A DNA stretch of 64,000 bases from an uncultured Porphyromonadaceae bacterium. Its GTDB lineage: Bacteria > Bacteroidota > Bacteroidia > Bacteroidales > Muribaculaceae. Below the pieces are notes generated by a model. The model saw only the letters and a list, made by a program, of their open reading frames with translations, had not been told where the DNA came from and searched no databases. The stretch covers positions 20,482 through 84,481 of the forward strand of contig CAJKRG010000008.1 in the NCBI GenBank assembly GCA_905202215.1. Reading direction: 5' to 3'. Shown piece after piece: positions 43,588-51,027 of the stretch. The position numbers and the translations under genes were made by a program. How positions within the stretch are numbered: the stretch's first letter is position 1; the number at the start of each line of letters is the position of its first letter.

Positions 43588-44256
43588 ATGACACTACAAG
43601 AACGGCTTTCGGAGTATCTTGCGTTCAAATCCATGACATTCAAAGATTTTGAACGCGAAGTAGGCTTAAGTAATGGAACTGCCGCAAGGTTGAGAGAGAC
43701 AACTCGCAAAAGCACCTTTGATAGAATAGCTAATGCAAGCGACTTGAATATCGATTGGCTTCTAACTGGAGAAGGCGAAATGCTAAAGGATAGAATAGAA
43801 GACACTGAGTTCATCGAGACAGCAGCTTCCGAGGATACTCAGGTTATGATACCATTGGTGCATATTGACAGTGTTGGTGGTGTTTACTCGCCTAATTCTT
43901 TGGCTGCGTCAGAGCAATATATAGAGCGTATGATTCCGTTTCCTGACGCAAGACCGGGTGACGTCGCTATTTTACAATCGGGTAATTCGATGGCGCCTAC
44001 TATTCCTGCTGGTGCCATATTGCAGATCCGTAGGGTAGAGGGGTGGCGCGAGTATTTCGGATATGGGAGTGATTTTGTGTTGTGGCTGACTGACGATCGC
44101 CGAATCACCAAGCAGATTCTAAAGTATGACCCGGACCCGGCGAATTACGTGACGTGTCATTCCTACAACCCGGAAGCTGCGGACGAAGAGCTGCCCAAGA
44201 AGATGATTCAGGAGGTCTGGAAAGTTGTGAATGTGTTGATTAATAAGGGGTGGTGA
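43588..44256 (+). CDS. S24-family CI-like prophage repressor
   Basis: The 222-residue protein has an N-terminal HTH (FKDFEREVGLSNGTAARLRE) and a C-terminal S24 peptidase domain with Ser134 in GNSMAPTIPAG and Lys175 in RRITKQILKY as catalytic dyad. The region that normally holds the Ala-Gly autocleavage site reads HIDSVGGVYS, with Gly-Gly instead, so cleavage by RecA may be slow or need another bond. It keeps the prophage silent by binding the two operators just upstream. Confidence 0.85.
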   Translation: MTLQERLSEYLAFKSMTFKDFEREVGLSNGTAARLRETTRKSTFDRIANASDLNIDWLLTGEGEMLKDRIEDTEFIETAASEDTQVMIPLVHIDSVGGVYSPNSLAASEQYIERMIPFPDARPGDVAILQSGNSMAPTIPAGAILQIRRVEGWREYFGYGSDFVLWLTDDRRITKQILKYDPDPANYVTCHSYNPEAADEELPKKMIQEVWKVVNVLINKGW

Positions 44257-44257
44257 T

Positions 44258-44677
44258 ATGAAATTTATACAAAATTTATGGCGAAGCATTGCCTCTTTAT
44301 TCATCTCATTTATTGGGGTTTTCTTTTTAATGTTCCTCATTTGTAGAATTTCTCCACAACTTTTCCAAAATGGCATATGGGCAAAAATAGGTGTTTTGGC
44401 AATTGGCATAGAATTGGGCGCCTTAATATTATACCTTGGAATTATGCTTATTACTGGAGCGATCTTGATCATTGCTAAAAAACGAAAAGCTCCAAGGTTT
44501 CTAGCCTGTCTACCTTTGGTATACGCTATTGTCCGTTATCCGTATTGGCTTATTGCCGTTTGTCTTGAAATCCCTTTATCTCTTGGATTTTTGCAATGGC
44601 TAATTATTATCTTTTGGTTAGGCTCATGGATAATTCTATTTGGAATAGCGATAGTATCTTTGTTATCAAATGAATGA
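44258..44677 (+). CDS. Membrane protein in the lysogeny region (superinfection-exclusion candidate)
   Basis: The 139-residue product has four to five hydrophobic helices and few charges, with A+T-rich codons unlike the phage structural genes. It starts 1 bp after the repressor stop, so it is co-expressed in the lysogen. Such placement is typical of genes that change the host surface or exclude other phages. No known family seen. Confidence 0.5.
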   Translation: MKFIQNLWRSIASLFISFIGVFFLMFLICRISPQLFQNGIWAKIGVLAIGIELGALILYLGIMLITGAILIIAKKRKAPRFLACLPLVYAIVRYPYWLIAVCLEIPLSLGFLQWLIIIFWLGSWIILFGIAIVSLLSNE

Positions 44678-44688
44678 TTTCTTAAATT

Positions 44689-45063
44689 ATGAGCGACAAG
44701 CGATTTTATTTACTTCTTTTAGTTGCTTCTATAACGACCATCGTTGTAGCTGCAATATGGAAATATCCTGAAATAAAAAAGACAAACATGTCTTCCGATT
44801 TAAAATTAGGCGAATACGTCTACGTGGATCACTACACACGGATTCATGTTTCACGTAAGTGTCCGAAACTCAATTACAGAGGCTGTGAATCCAAAAGAAT
44901 AAAACTTAAAGATTTCTACTTTTATTTTAAGTCAACACCGATGGGGGAAATTACATTCTGTCCTCATTGTGTAAGTGATAAAGACTACGAGTCTATTATG
45001 AATATTTTTTCTGATGGATTTGGAAAAGAAGTTGATAGACTAATCAATATTGAAAACAAATAG
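44689..45063 (+). CDS. Membrane-anchored Cys protein in the lysogeny region
   Basis: The 124-residue product has one N-terminal transmembrane helix (residues 5-24), then a periplasmic or cytoplasmic globular part with VSRKCPKLNYRGCES and a CPHC pair (FCPHCVSD), likely a metal or disulfide site. It is A+T-rich and co-directional with the repressor. It may join the previous membrane protein in a conversion or exclusion function. Confidence 0.5.
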   Translation: MSDKRFYLLLLVASITTIVVAAIWKYPEIKKTNMSSDLKLGEYVYVDHYTRIHVSRKCPKLNYRGCESKRIKLKDFYFYFKSTPMGEITFCPHCVSDKDYESIMNIFSDGFGKEVDRLINIENK

Positions 45064-45067
45064 CGAA

Positions 45068-45295
45068 ATGGAGTTGAAAGAATTAAAAGAGACTTGGCTG
45101 TCTGCATTTCCAGACAGCACACATCCCGTGGACACAAAGCGTTTTATACGTTATGCGATAGCTTTAGCGAGAGAAAACGGGTGTCTTAATCATGATGAAA
45201 TGGAGGCAAGAGGTATTAGTAGCCGACACATTCAGGATTATCAACGTCAATATGAATTCCTAAGAGATGTCCTGTCTGTACTTGATGAGCAATGA
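45068..45295 (+). CDS. Small helical lysogeny-region protein
   Basis: The ATG at 45068 follows the previous stop by 4 bp; an upstream TTG was not chosen. The 75-residue product is helical (TKRFIRYAIALARENG; RHIQDYQRQYEFLRDVL). Its 3' end overlaps a leftward frame (45216-45470) by 80 bp. Unknown function. Confidence 0.45.
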   Translation: MELKELKETWLSAFPDSTHPVDTKRFIRYAIALARENGCLNHDEMEARGISSRHIQDYQRQYEFLRDVLSVLDEQ

Positions 45296-45470
45296 GCGCA
45301 TTTCTCACGGCCTGAGAGGCCATATCCGCGCTATTGCGCGACGGGAAAATGTTGCCATTTTGTGAAAGGAATTCGATGACGGTTTTTCTTGACCGCTTCC
45401 AATTATCGCAAAGAGTCTCAATCTTTTCGGGCAGAAAATCGCCCTCTCGGAGATACCAGTATTCTTTCAT
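45216..45470 (-). CDS. Leftward protein between lysogeny and right-end genes
   Basis: The product is 84 residues from ATG 45470: MKEYWYLREGDFLPEKIETL then KTVIEFLSQNGNIFP, plausible helical coding with normal codons; the last part runs into the antisense of the preceding gene and is less certain. It follows the 54-residue leftward gene by 10 bp. Its place near the phage right end could fit a host-contact or recombination role, but there is no motif. Confidence 0.5.
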   Translation of the reverse strand: MKEYWYLREGDFLPEKIETLCDNWKRSRKTVIEFLSQNGNIFPSRNSADMASQAVRNALIAHQVQTGHLLGIHIDVDNPECVGY

Positions 45471-45480
45471 ATACAAATAG

Positions 45481-45645
45481 TTAAATCCAGTTTTCCCTCT
45501 CCTCGCCAGTGAGTAACAAGAAGGCTTCATCGGCTTGCGCTGTGGCTTCATATGCATAATTGAATTTGCCAGCGTAATGCATGAAGAGTTTACGATAAAG
45601 ACGTGAGTATCGCCAGCGTTTGATTATTCTGAATATCTTTTTCAT
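45481..45645 (-). CDS. 54-residue basic microprotein
   Basis: From ATG 45645 the frame gives MKKIFRIIKRWRYSRLYRKLF, then a helix with EATAQADEAFLLLTGEER, ending TAA at 45481. The basic start and amphipathic helix are common in Bacteroidales mobile elements. It is divergent from the acidic gene at 45696. Function unknown. Confidence 0.5.
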   Translation of the reverse strand: MKKIFRIIKRWRYSRLYRKLFMHYAGKFNYAYEATAQADEAFLLLTGEERENWI

Positions 45646-45695
45646 GCCGCGAATATATAACGCTCGGTAGTATTCAAACTTTTAAGTTTTGAAAC

Positions 45696-46109
45696 ATGGA
45701 CGAAAATAAATACGAAATATCGGATGAAGAAATGGCTTCCCTTGTGGAGGCTCTTGACAATATGCTCGATGACGAAGAGCCGGACTTCTATGGTGACCTC
45801 AAGGAAGCTGCATGGAATGTCCTGCATGAGAACCCCGGCATTGACATGGACGAGTGGATTGATATCCTAATGCGCCAGCATCCGACCGAGGTCGTTGACG
45901 CTATCGGGTCACATCCAGCCGAAACATACGCCTCTCTTTGCGAGTTGTGGGATGACGAATATACCGATTCGGAGAATGGAGAGTGCAATACCTTTCGGCA
46001 ATGGGCAAAAAGGTTTTGTTCATACTCCGCGATAGACCGCTACGACAGGGCGGCAGAGCAGGAGACCATTTTAAGGCGTTTAGAGGCGCGTCGGTTACAA
46101 AAACAATAA
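45696..46109 (+). CDS. Acidic conserved protein near the phage right end
   Basis: The 137-residue product is very acidic (DEEMASLVEALDNMLDDEEPDFYGD) with Trp/Asp-rich repeats (WNVLHENPGIDMDEWIDIL; LCELWDDEYTD). Similar acidic proteins occur on Bacteroidales mobile elements; an anti-defence or DNA-mimic role is possible but only guessed. It is the last gene before the non-coding right-end region. Confidence 0.5.
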   Translation: MDENKYEISDEEMASLVEALDNMLDDEEPDFYGDLKEAAWNVLHENPGIDMDEWIDILMRQHPTEVVDAIGSHPAETYASLCELWDDEYTDSENGECNTFRQWAKRFCSYSAIDRYDRAAEQETILRRLEARRLQKQ

Positions 46110-46340
46110 AACCCTCAACCGAGCGCGCAAACTCCGTCAGAGGGGCATTTCTGAAAGAAATAGAGGGTATTGAATCGTTGTGATACCAAACTACTAAACA
46201 AATATTTCCGAATGGATAAATAACCCCCAAAATAAGAAAACTTACAAAACCGCTCTAAGTATCTGAAATTGTATGGCTTGTTGCTGCGGCGCAGGCCGCG
46301 CTCGAGGATTGAGCGGCTTAGTCTGAGATCATATAATAAT
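46110..46340. other. Non-coding region at the probable prophage right end
   Basis: About 230 bp without a convincing frame, including a short GCTC/GAGC hairpin and a G+C-rich stretch around 46275-46310. The prophage-host boundary probably lies here, but no direct repeat partner is in view because the left end is outside the window. Confidence 0.35.
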
Positions 46341-46376
46341 AAGGCATGGATTTCAGTAAATTGAAATCCATGCCTT
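46341..46376. terminator. Bidirectional terminator before fic gene
   Basis: A 15-bp perfect stem, AAGGCATGGATTTCA (46341-46355) and TGAAATCCATGCCTT (46362-46376), with a 6-nt loop, followed by TCTTAAATTCTT. Confidence 0.8.
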
Positions 46377-46392
46377 TCTTAAATTCTTAGGA

Positions 46393-46944
46393 ATGACACA
46401 AAACGAAATTGACAGATTAAGCATTGAGAAGGCCAAGGATTTATTCGCATCAGGCAAAATATATGAATTTGAAGTCGGTTCTACCGCCGGACTGCAAGCT
46501 ATTCATCGTACCCTGTTTGACGGACTTTATCCTTTTGCCGGAAAGATTCGCGAATTAAATATCTCGAAAGGCGGATTTCGTTTTGCCAATTCACTATACC
46601 TCATTCCGGCTCTCGAAGCTATCGAGAAGATGCCGGAGGCGACTTTCGAGGAAATACTTGCTAAATACGTTGAGATGAACGTAGCACATCCTTTTATGGA
46701 AGGAAATGGTCGAGCCACACGCATTTGGCTTGACATGATGCTCCGCCGCTCTCTCGGCAAAGTCGTAGATTGGCGCAAAATCACACGCGAATCATATATG
46801 CAGGCAATGGAACGCTCTCCAATCAATGACCTTGAACTTCGCTTTCTGCTTCAAAATGCTTTGACTTCTGAAACGGATGACCGTGATGTCATTTTTCTTG
46901 GCATCGCCCAGTCGTATTACTATGAAGGCTATGAACCTGAATAG
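46393..46944 (+). CDS. Class III Fic-domain protein (AMPylase)
   Basis: The 183-residue protein has the Fic motif HPFMEGNGRATR (H99-R110), which transfers AMP or a related group to target proteins. It is small and lacks an N-terminal inhibitory helix. The C-terminus carries SYYYEG (S174-E178-G179), matching the [ST]xxxE[GN] autoinhibitory motif of class III Fic proteins such as Neisseria NmFic, so self-inhibition by the C-terminal helix is inferred. A terminator lies on each side, so it forms an independent unit, perhaps a mobile passenger. Confidence 0.85.
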   Translation: MTQNEIDRLSIEKAKDLFASGKIYEFEVGSTAGLQAIHRTLFDGLYPFAGKIRELNISKGGFRFANSLYLIPALEAIEKMPEATFEEILAKYVEMNVAHPFMEGNGRATRIWLDMMLRRSLGKVVDWRKITRESYMQAMERSPINDLELRFLLQNALTSETDDRDVIFLGIAQSYYYEGYEPE

Positions 46945-47081
46945 TTCCAACATCATACTTTTTCTATGCCTTCGACGATTTGAAGATCATGCATATCGCT
47001 AATAGACTGATATGTCATCACAAATTACAGGAGAGCAGGGCGCCATCGAGGAGTAAGAGCGAATCTGACATAATCCGACAG

Positions 47082-47122
47082 TTAGGCTGTAACGCTTTGG
47101 GGAATCAGGCGTTGCAGCCTAA
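47082..47122 (+). terminator. Terminator after fic gene
   Basis: TTAGGCTGTAACGC (47082-47095) pairs with GCGTTGCAGCCTAA (47109-47122), 14 bp with one G-T pair, followed by GTTGTTTTTAG. Confidence 0.7.
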
Positions 47123-47164
47123 GTTGTTTTTAGTGGAGGGTATTGGGCAGAATTTTGTTGGATT

Positions 47165-47195
47165 TTGGCAGAAAGTGAGATTTTATGTACTTTTG
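47165..47195 (+). promoter_or_regulatory. Promoter of the beta-lactamase gene
   Basis: TTG (47165-47167), exactly 20 nt spacer, TACTTTTG (47188-47195), giving a start near 47202, about 16 nt before the first ATG. Confidence 0.65.
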
Positions 47196-47217
47196 GGGCT
47201 AATAAAGCCAATTTTAT

Positions 47218-48381
47218 ATGATGCGTCGAATTTTTCTCTCTGTTCTTGGTCTTGCGGGAACTCTCTGTGTTCTTGGTGCAGAATCGCTTGAAAGCCGTAT
47301 TGCCGCCGTGGTAGGCGACCGCAATATGGGTGTGGCCGTAATCAGCGGTTGGGGTGATACTATCAGTGTGAATGGCGACAGACGATTTGAGTTGCAGAGT
47401 GTAATGAAGTTTCATCAAGCTTTAGCTATGGCAAAAACGATGTCGGCAGTAGACTTTCTGAATACGAAAGTGACATATGGCGCTGATGATCTCAAAGCCA
47501 ATACATGGAGTCCACTCAGGGCCGTCAACAGTCATGGTGGAACGGTTGATCTTTCGACATTATTATATTATTCGTTGAGAATGAGCGACAATAATGCCGC
47601 CGATATTCTTTTTGACCGTTTTTTGTCGCCTGCTAAGGTCGACAGTCTTCTAAGATCCGAGACTCCGGCCAGGGATTTTGCAATAGCTCATACGGAGGAC
47701 GACATGCATAGGGATATATCACTGTCTGCAGAAAACTGGAGTACGCCGCTTGATTGTGCCGGTCTGTTCAATTATGCTTTCGCTGAAGATACCACACAAT
47801 CTATCGTTGCATTGCAGGCCGTTATGGCATCTGAATCGGCTTTCGGCAATTCGCGTATAGTCAAGGGTATCGGAAATGGTACGGTATTCAACAAGACCGG
47901 TACAGGCTTCGAAAAAGACGGTAAGACCTCGGCTGTGAATGATGCCGCTTTTGTGTATTTTCCGTATGCTTCGGGAGGGTTCGGACACTATAGTATCGCT
48001 GTGTTTGCCTCAGATTGCGATGCCGCCGAGACCGAGGCAAAGATAGCGGAGATATCGGAACTTGTATGGTCCTGGCATATCACAAGGGCGAATGATATTG
48101 CGGCCAATATGGTGAGCGTAGGCGGTGCTTCCCGCAGAGGCGCGACGGTAAGGGACGGCGCAGGCGGCGGGATCGGTCAGATCCTTGGCGCTGCAGCGCT
48201 TACGGCCATTGTTGTGGATGAAATTATAAATCGTGTAAACGATTATAGCGGAGAAGACTATTATAACGATAGCAGCTCGAAAAACTCGGGGAGCAATTCG
48301 GGTTATAACAGTAGCGGATCACGTTCGAAAGGTTCAGGCAGCGGTAGCCGGAGTACTTCTCAGCGGCGCCGTCCGCGATAA
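47218..48381 (+). CDS. Class A beta-lactamase with C-terminal extension
   Basis: The 387-residue protein starts with a signal peptide (residues 1-20). Catalytic motifs: Ser61-x-x-Lys64 (QSVMKFH), SDN (123-125), Glu160 in TEDDMHRD and KTG (226-228, NKTGTG), as in the Bacteroidales CfxA/CepA-like subgroup (A2). After about residue 293 there is an extra 95-residue tail: Gly/Ala-rich helix (GGGIGQILGAAALTAIVVDE), then Ser/Gly/Tyr/Arg low complexity. Beta-lactam hydrolysis is likely; the spectrum is not predictable. The 3' end overlaps the convergent folate gene by 22 bp. Confidence 0.85.
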   Translation: MMRRIFLSVLGLAGTLCVLGAESLESRIAAVVGDRNMGVAVISGWGDTISVNGDRRFELQSVMKFHQALAMAKTMSAVDFLNTKVTYGADDLKANTWSPLRAVNSHGGTVDLSTLLYYSLRMSDNNAADILFDRFLSPAKVDSLLRSETPARDFAIAHTEDDMHRDISLSAENWSTPLDCAGLFNYAFAEDTTQSIVALQAVMASESAFGNSRIVKGIGNGTVFNKTGTGFEKDGKTSAVNDAAFVYFPYASGGFGHYSIAVFASDCDAAETEAKIAEISELVWSWHITRANDIAANMVSVGGASRRGATVRDGAGGGIGQILGAAALTAIVVDEIINRVNDYSGEDYYNDSSSKNSGSNSGYNSSGSRSKGSGSGSRSTSQRRRPR

Positions 48382-48929
48382 ATTTCGTGTCCGTCGGCCA
48401 CGACGAAATGGACGGGAATGTCGTGCTCTTCCGCATCGATCTCATCAAATAGCTGGAAGTCGTAGCACACACCTATGGTAACAGCTTTCGAGCGCGATAA
48501 CAGCCGGTCGTAATAGCCTTTTCCGCGTCCTACGCGGTTGCCATGTCGATCGTATGCCACAGCCGGAACAATGATCAGATCTATGTCTGAAATATCGACC
48601 GTGTCGTCTCCGTCGGGTTCCTCGATATGAAATGCTCCCAAATGCATGCGTGAGCGTTCATATGGAAGAATCTCAAGGTCAAGACCATTTACTCGGGGCA
48701 GGAAGAAATGCTTGTCGGGGTCTGTCGCGAAAGAATCCATGAACTCGCGCGTAGAGAGTTCGTCGGGAAGCGAATTGTATAGGAGCACATTGTGAGCCAT
48801 CATGAATGCGGCCATCGAACGCACTCTGTCAAACACTCGTGTGGCGGCTGCCAGACGTTCGGCATCTCCGAGCACGCTTTTGCAAGCCCGGACACGACTG
48901 CGGATATTTTCCTTTGTGGGTTGTGTCAT
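48360..48929 (-). CDS. 5-formyltetrahydrofolate cyclo-ligase
   Basis: The 189-residue enzyme converts 5-formyl-THF to 5,10-methenyl-THF with ATP. The signature GRGKGYYDRLL is present near residue 130, with the N-terminal basic helix (IRSRVRACK) and DLIIVPAVAYDRHGNRVG that shape the substrate site. It overlaps the S41 protease stop-start by 4 bp, so both are translated together. Confidence 0.9.
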   Translation of the reverse strand: MTQPTKENIRSRVRACKSVLGDAERLAAATRVFDRVRSMAAFMMAHNVLLYNSLPDELSTREFMDSFATDPDKHFFLPRVNGLDLEILPYERSRMHLGAFHIEEPDGDDTVDISDIDLIIVPAVAYDRHGNRVGRGKGYYDRLLSRSKAVTIGVCYDFQLFDEIDAEEHDIPVHFVVADGHEIYRGRRR

Positions 48930-50566
48930 TTTTCGGTGGTTTTATGGTCGCTTAGAGGAAAATCGGCACCTCCGCCCGAGAGTTGGCGGAGTGCTTCCTG
49001 CACGACAGGATCGGTCTGATTCACGACTTCGAAATATCCATCAAGTCCGAGAATGTCGCGTGCGATCAATGCTTTGATCTGATTAACAATCAAAGGAGCC
49101 GAAATGTTGATATAATACCATCTCGGTGCTATTCCACCTTTCGTATTGGCATAATTTACGAACGACTGCAAGAGCACGTAGTCGGCCGGCAGGCGCGAAA
49201 GCATATCGGCGGTGTTCTCGCTTTCGTTGAGGCGTTCGCGGTTGAGATCGGCATATTCGTAAGCGAATTTGCGCAACAGACCGGCATTGGCTACCTTTAT
49301 ATAATAGTTCGTTACACCGCTGGTGTCGGACGGTACGAAAATATCCGGTATTATACCGCCGCTTCCATATACGAGACGTCCTGTTGTGGTGTGGAAAATC
49401 TGTGTTGAATCAACCTTGATACTGTCGGCCGAGAATATCTCGCCGCGGTTATAGCGGTCGTAGACCTCGACCTCGTAATCCATGCTGTGCCCCGGGGTGT
49501 ATTGCTTCTGGATGCAGCGGCCCGACGGAGTGTAGTAACGCTGTACGGTAAGGCGGAATTCGCTTGAGTCGGGCAGTTCGAACGGCTGTTGCACCAGACC
49601 TTTGCCGAAGGTACGCCGTCCGATGATGAGACCGCGGTCGTTGTCCTGAATTGCACCTGACAGAATCTCGCTTGAGCTTGCTGAAAATTCGTCGACCAGT
49701 ACGACGAGTTTTTCGTTGCGGAAGTCGCCGCTTCCGTCGGCATAAATGGTGCGGTTGTCGACCATCGAGCGACCTTTGGTCGAAACAATGATGCGTTCGG
49801 GTTCAAGGAATTCGTTTGCCACCCGCACGGCAGGAAGCATATATCCTCCTCCGTTGCCGCGGAGGTCGAGAATAAATGATTTCGCGCCGAGGAACCGTAG
49901 TTGCATCAGGGTGGTGAGTGCTTCGGCATATGTATTGTCCGAGAATTTGCCGAGACGCAGATATCCTGTTGTGTCGTTGATCATATACGATGCATCGATG
50001 GGCGATACAGGCACCTCACCGCGGATGAGCTTATATTTTATGGGAGCGGTGCTGTTGTGACGTTTCACAGTCACCTCTACCGGTGTTCCTTCGGGGCCTC
50101 TCAGACGGGTGAATACGTCGTTTTCGGTCACACCGGTGCCCGCGATATTTTCGCCGTCAACCTCGATTATGCGGTCGCCCGCGAGGAGACCGGCTTCTTC
50201 AGCCGCTCCGCAGTTTATTACTTCTAATACATAGATGGTGTCGTTGATTATCTGGAACGACACTCCGATGCCATAAAAAGAACCTTCAAGATCGCGGTTG
50301 GCGGCGAGACGATCTTCGCGCGGTATGTATGACGAATGCGGATCGAGATTGCGGAGCAGTTCTGGCAGGGTCATCTCGATAAGGCTGTCGGGTGATACTT
50401 CGTCGACATAGTACTGGTCGATGATATCGAATACCCGGTCGAGTTTATGGCGGCTTGCGCCTGCGCTGTCATGACTCGAAAGATATGTGCCGGTCCATAT
50501 TCCGGCTATCAGGAAAAGGGCTGCCGTTACGGGCAGCCAGAGCATGTATTTGCGATTGTCGTTCAT
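48926..50566 (-). CDS. S41 C-terminal processing peptidase
   Basis: The 546-residue protein has an N-terminal membrane anchor (residues 8-28), a PDZ domain (GVSFQIINDTIYVLEVINCGAAEEAGLLAGDRI spread over strands), and the S41 core with Ser in FSASSSEILSGAIQ and Lys in RRTFGKGLVQ as dyad. It trims periplasmic proteins from the C-terminus. It is next to the dCMP deaminase (4-bp overlap). Confidence 0.9.
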   Translation of the reverse strand: MNDNRKYMLWLPVTAALFLIAGIWTGTYLSSHDSAGASRHKLDRVFDIIDQYYVDEVSPDSLIEMTLPELLRNLDPHSSYIPREDRLAANRDLEGSFYGIGVSFQIINDTIYVLEVINCGAAEEAGLLAGDRIIEVDGENIAGTGVTENDVFTRLRGPEGTPVEVTVKRHNSTAPIKYKLIRGEVPVSPIDASYMINDTTGYLRLGKFSDNTYAEALTTLMQLRFLGAKSFILDLRGNGGGYMLPAVRVANEFLEPERIIVSTKGRSMVDNRTIYADGSGDFRNEKLVVLVDEFSASSSEILSGAIQDNDRGLIIGRRTFGKGLVQQPFELPDSSEFRLTVQRYYTPSGRCIQKQYTPGHSMDYEVEVYDRYNRGEIFSADSIKVDSTQIFHTTTGRLVYGSGGIIPDIFVPSDTSGVTNYYIKVANAGLLRKFAYEYADLNRERLNESENTADMLSRLPADYVLLQSFVNYANTKGGIAPRWYYINISAPLIVNQIKALIARDILGLDGYFEVVNQTDPVVQEALRQLSGGGADFPLSDHKTTEK

Positions 50567-50997
50567 TGGAGGTCAGATATATGCACGCATTCCACACCGG
50601 CACGGCGCAGAAGTTCTATTCCGTCGCAGAGACGGTAGAGATCGTTGAATACCACCCGTCGGATGCCCGACTGGATGATGAGTTTGGCACATTCCACACA
50701 GGGCGATGCGGTAACGTATAGTGTCGATCCATCGCTCGAATTATTGCTGCGGGCGACTTTGGTTATGGCATTGGCTTCGGCATGAAGCACATACGGCTTT
50801 GTCGCTCCTGCGGCATCCTCGCACACATTCTCGAAGCCGGCCGGGGTGCCGTTATAGCCGTCCGATATTATCATCTTGTCCTTTACCAGAATTGCGCCCA
50901 CTTTCCGGCGCTGGCAATATGAGTTTTCAGCCCATATCTGAGCCATGCGCAGGTAGCGCTTGTCGAGGACTTCCTGTTTTTCGCTGTTGGCATTCAT
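50563..50997 (-). CDS. dCMP/cytidine deaminase (ComEB-like)
   Basis: The 144-residue enzyme has the zinc motifs HAEANAI and TASPCVECAKLIIQSG (PCxxC) of the CDA fold, converting dCMP to dUMP for thymidylate synthesis. Start ATG 50997; TAAATTTG at 51005-51012 (minus) is a possible promoter very close to the ATG. Confidence 0.9.
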   Translation of the reverse strand: MNANSEKQEVLDKRYLRMAQIWAENSYCQRRKVGAILVKDKMIISDGYNGTPAGFENVCEDAAGATKPYVLHAEANAITKVARSNNSSDGSTLYVTASPCVECAKLIIQSGIRRVVFNDLYRLCDGIELLRRAGVECVHISDLQ

Positions 50998-51004
50998 ATT
51001 GCGG

Positions 51005-51012
51005 CAAATTTA
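51005..51012 (-). promoter_or_regulatory. Candidate promoter for dCMP deaminase operon
   Basis: On the minus strand TAAATTTG; it would give an almost leaderless message. No TTG at the usual distance. Confidence 0.35.
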
Positions 51013-51027
51013 GCAAAAAAATATGAC

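Noticed and set aside
46980..47291. Rightward 103-residue frame across the bla promoter
   Set aside because: It covers the fic terminator and bla promoter and overlaps the bla signal peptide in another frame.
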